Source of the DNA: Conexibacteraceae bacterium
GTDB lineage: Bacteria > Actinomycetota > Thermoleophilia > Solirubrobacterales > Solirubrobacteraceae
Direction of reading: 5' to 3'
DNA: 5,803 nucleotides
Assembly (NCBI GenBank): GCA_009785395.1
Contig: WQWK01000139.1
Span: forward strand, 1 to 5,803
Part shown: positions 5,750 to 5,803 of the stretch, piece by piece
Position numbering within the stretch: the first letter of the stretch is position 1
How the letters are laid out: the number at the start of each line of letters is the position of its first letter
The notes under the pieces: generated by a model
The model's database searches: none
Told to the model about the DNA's origin: nothing
Seen by the model: the letters and a program-made list of their open reading frames with translations, nothing else
Made by a program: the position numbers and the translations under genes

Positions 5750-5803
5750 CCCGCTTTAGTCAGCTCCCGTTCGGACGGACCGCGCCGGCAACACCGTCTG
5801 CGC
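5750..5803. other. Upstream region of the ferritin-like gene, no gene seen
   Basis: 54 bases up to the window end. A small hairpin is possible (CCGT 5767-5770 with ACGG 5775-5778, loop TCGG). No convincing -10/-35 pair or Shine-Dalgarno is visible for the leftward gene, so its promoter probably lies beyond the window or the gene is in an operon. Confidence 0.4.

Overview
The window is very G+C-rich and codes almost end to end. It has a PknB-like membrane Ser/Thr kinase, a secreted beta-helix protein of a type I associate with actinobacteria, an XylH-like sugar permease and a VioB/RebD-family ferritin-like protein. This points to a high-GC Gram-positive, most likely Actinomycetota. A Thermoleophilia/Solirubrobacterales-type host is possible, but that is an inference. 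No rRNA, tRNA, CRISPR array, transposase or phage gene is visible.

Layout: (1) 3-386, plus strand: the C-terminal end of a sugar-type ABC transporter permease, cut by the window edge. (2) 395-2008 (or 2050), minus strand: a transmembrane Ser/Thr kinase, convergent with the permease with only 8 bp between stop codons. (3) About 154-196 bp of divergent intergenic DNA holding two inverted repeats, an extended -10 promoter and a strong ribosome binding site for the rightward gene, and a perfect TTGACA for the leftward gene. (4) 2205-4058, plus strand: an exported 617-residue protein that looks like a twin right-handed beta-helix. (5) A 59-bp convergent gap with hairpin or palindrome sequences. 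(6) 4118-5749, minus strand: a ferritin-like protein of the VioB/RebD family with a C-terminal module resembling a cytochrome c domain that has lost its heme-binding CxxCH. (7) 5750-5803: a short upstream stretch with no gene.

The genes do not form one clear pathway. The only suggestive coupling is the divergent kinase/secreted-protein pair around a shared, symmetry-rich intergenic region: the kinase could sense an extracellular condition and the neighbour is an extracellular protein, but this is inference. I see no convincing new multi-gene defence or biosynthetic system.

Three points deserve attention. The first 77 bases are a near-perfect direct copy of bases 630-706, which lie inside the kinase gene; this suggests a contig-edge chimera or a 629-bp tandem duplication, and it means the permease 5' end shown here is not genuine permease sequence. 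The ferritin-like protein carries a heme-less cytochrome-c-like tail. The secreted protein has an internal two-module architecture.
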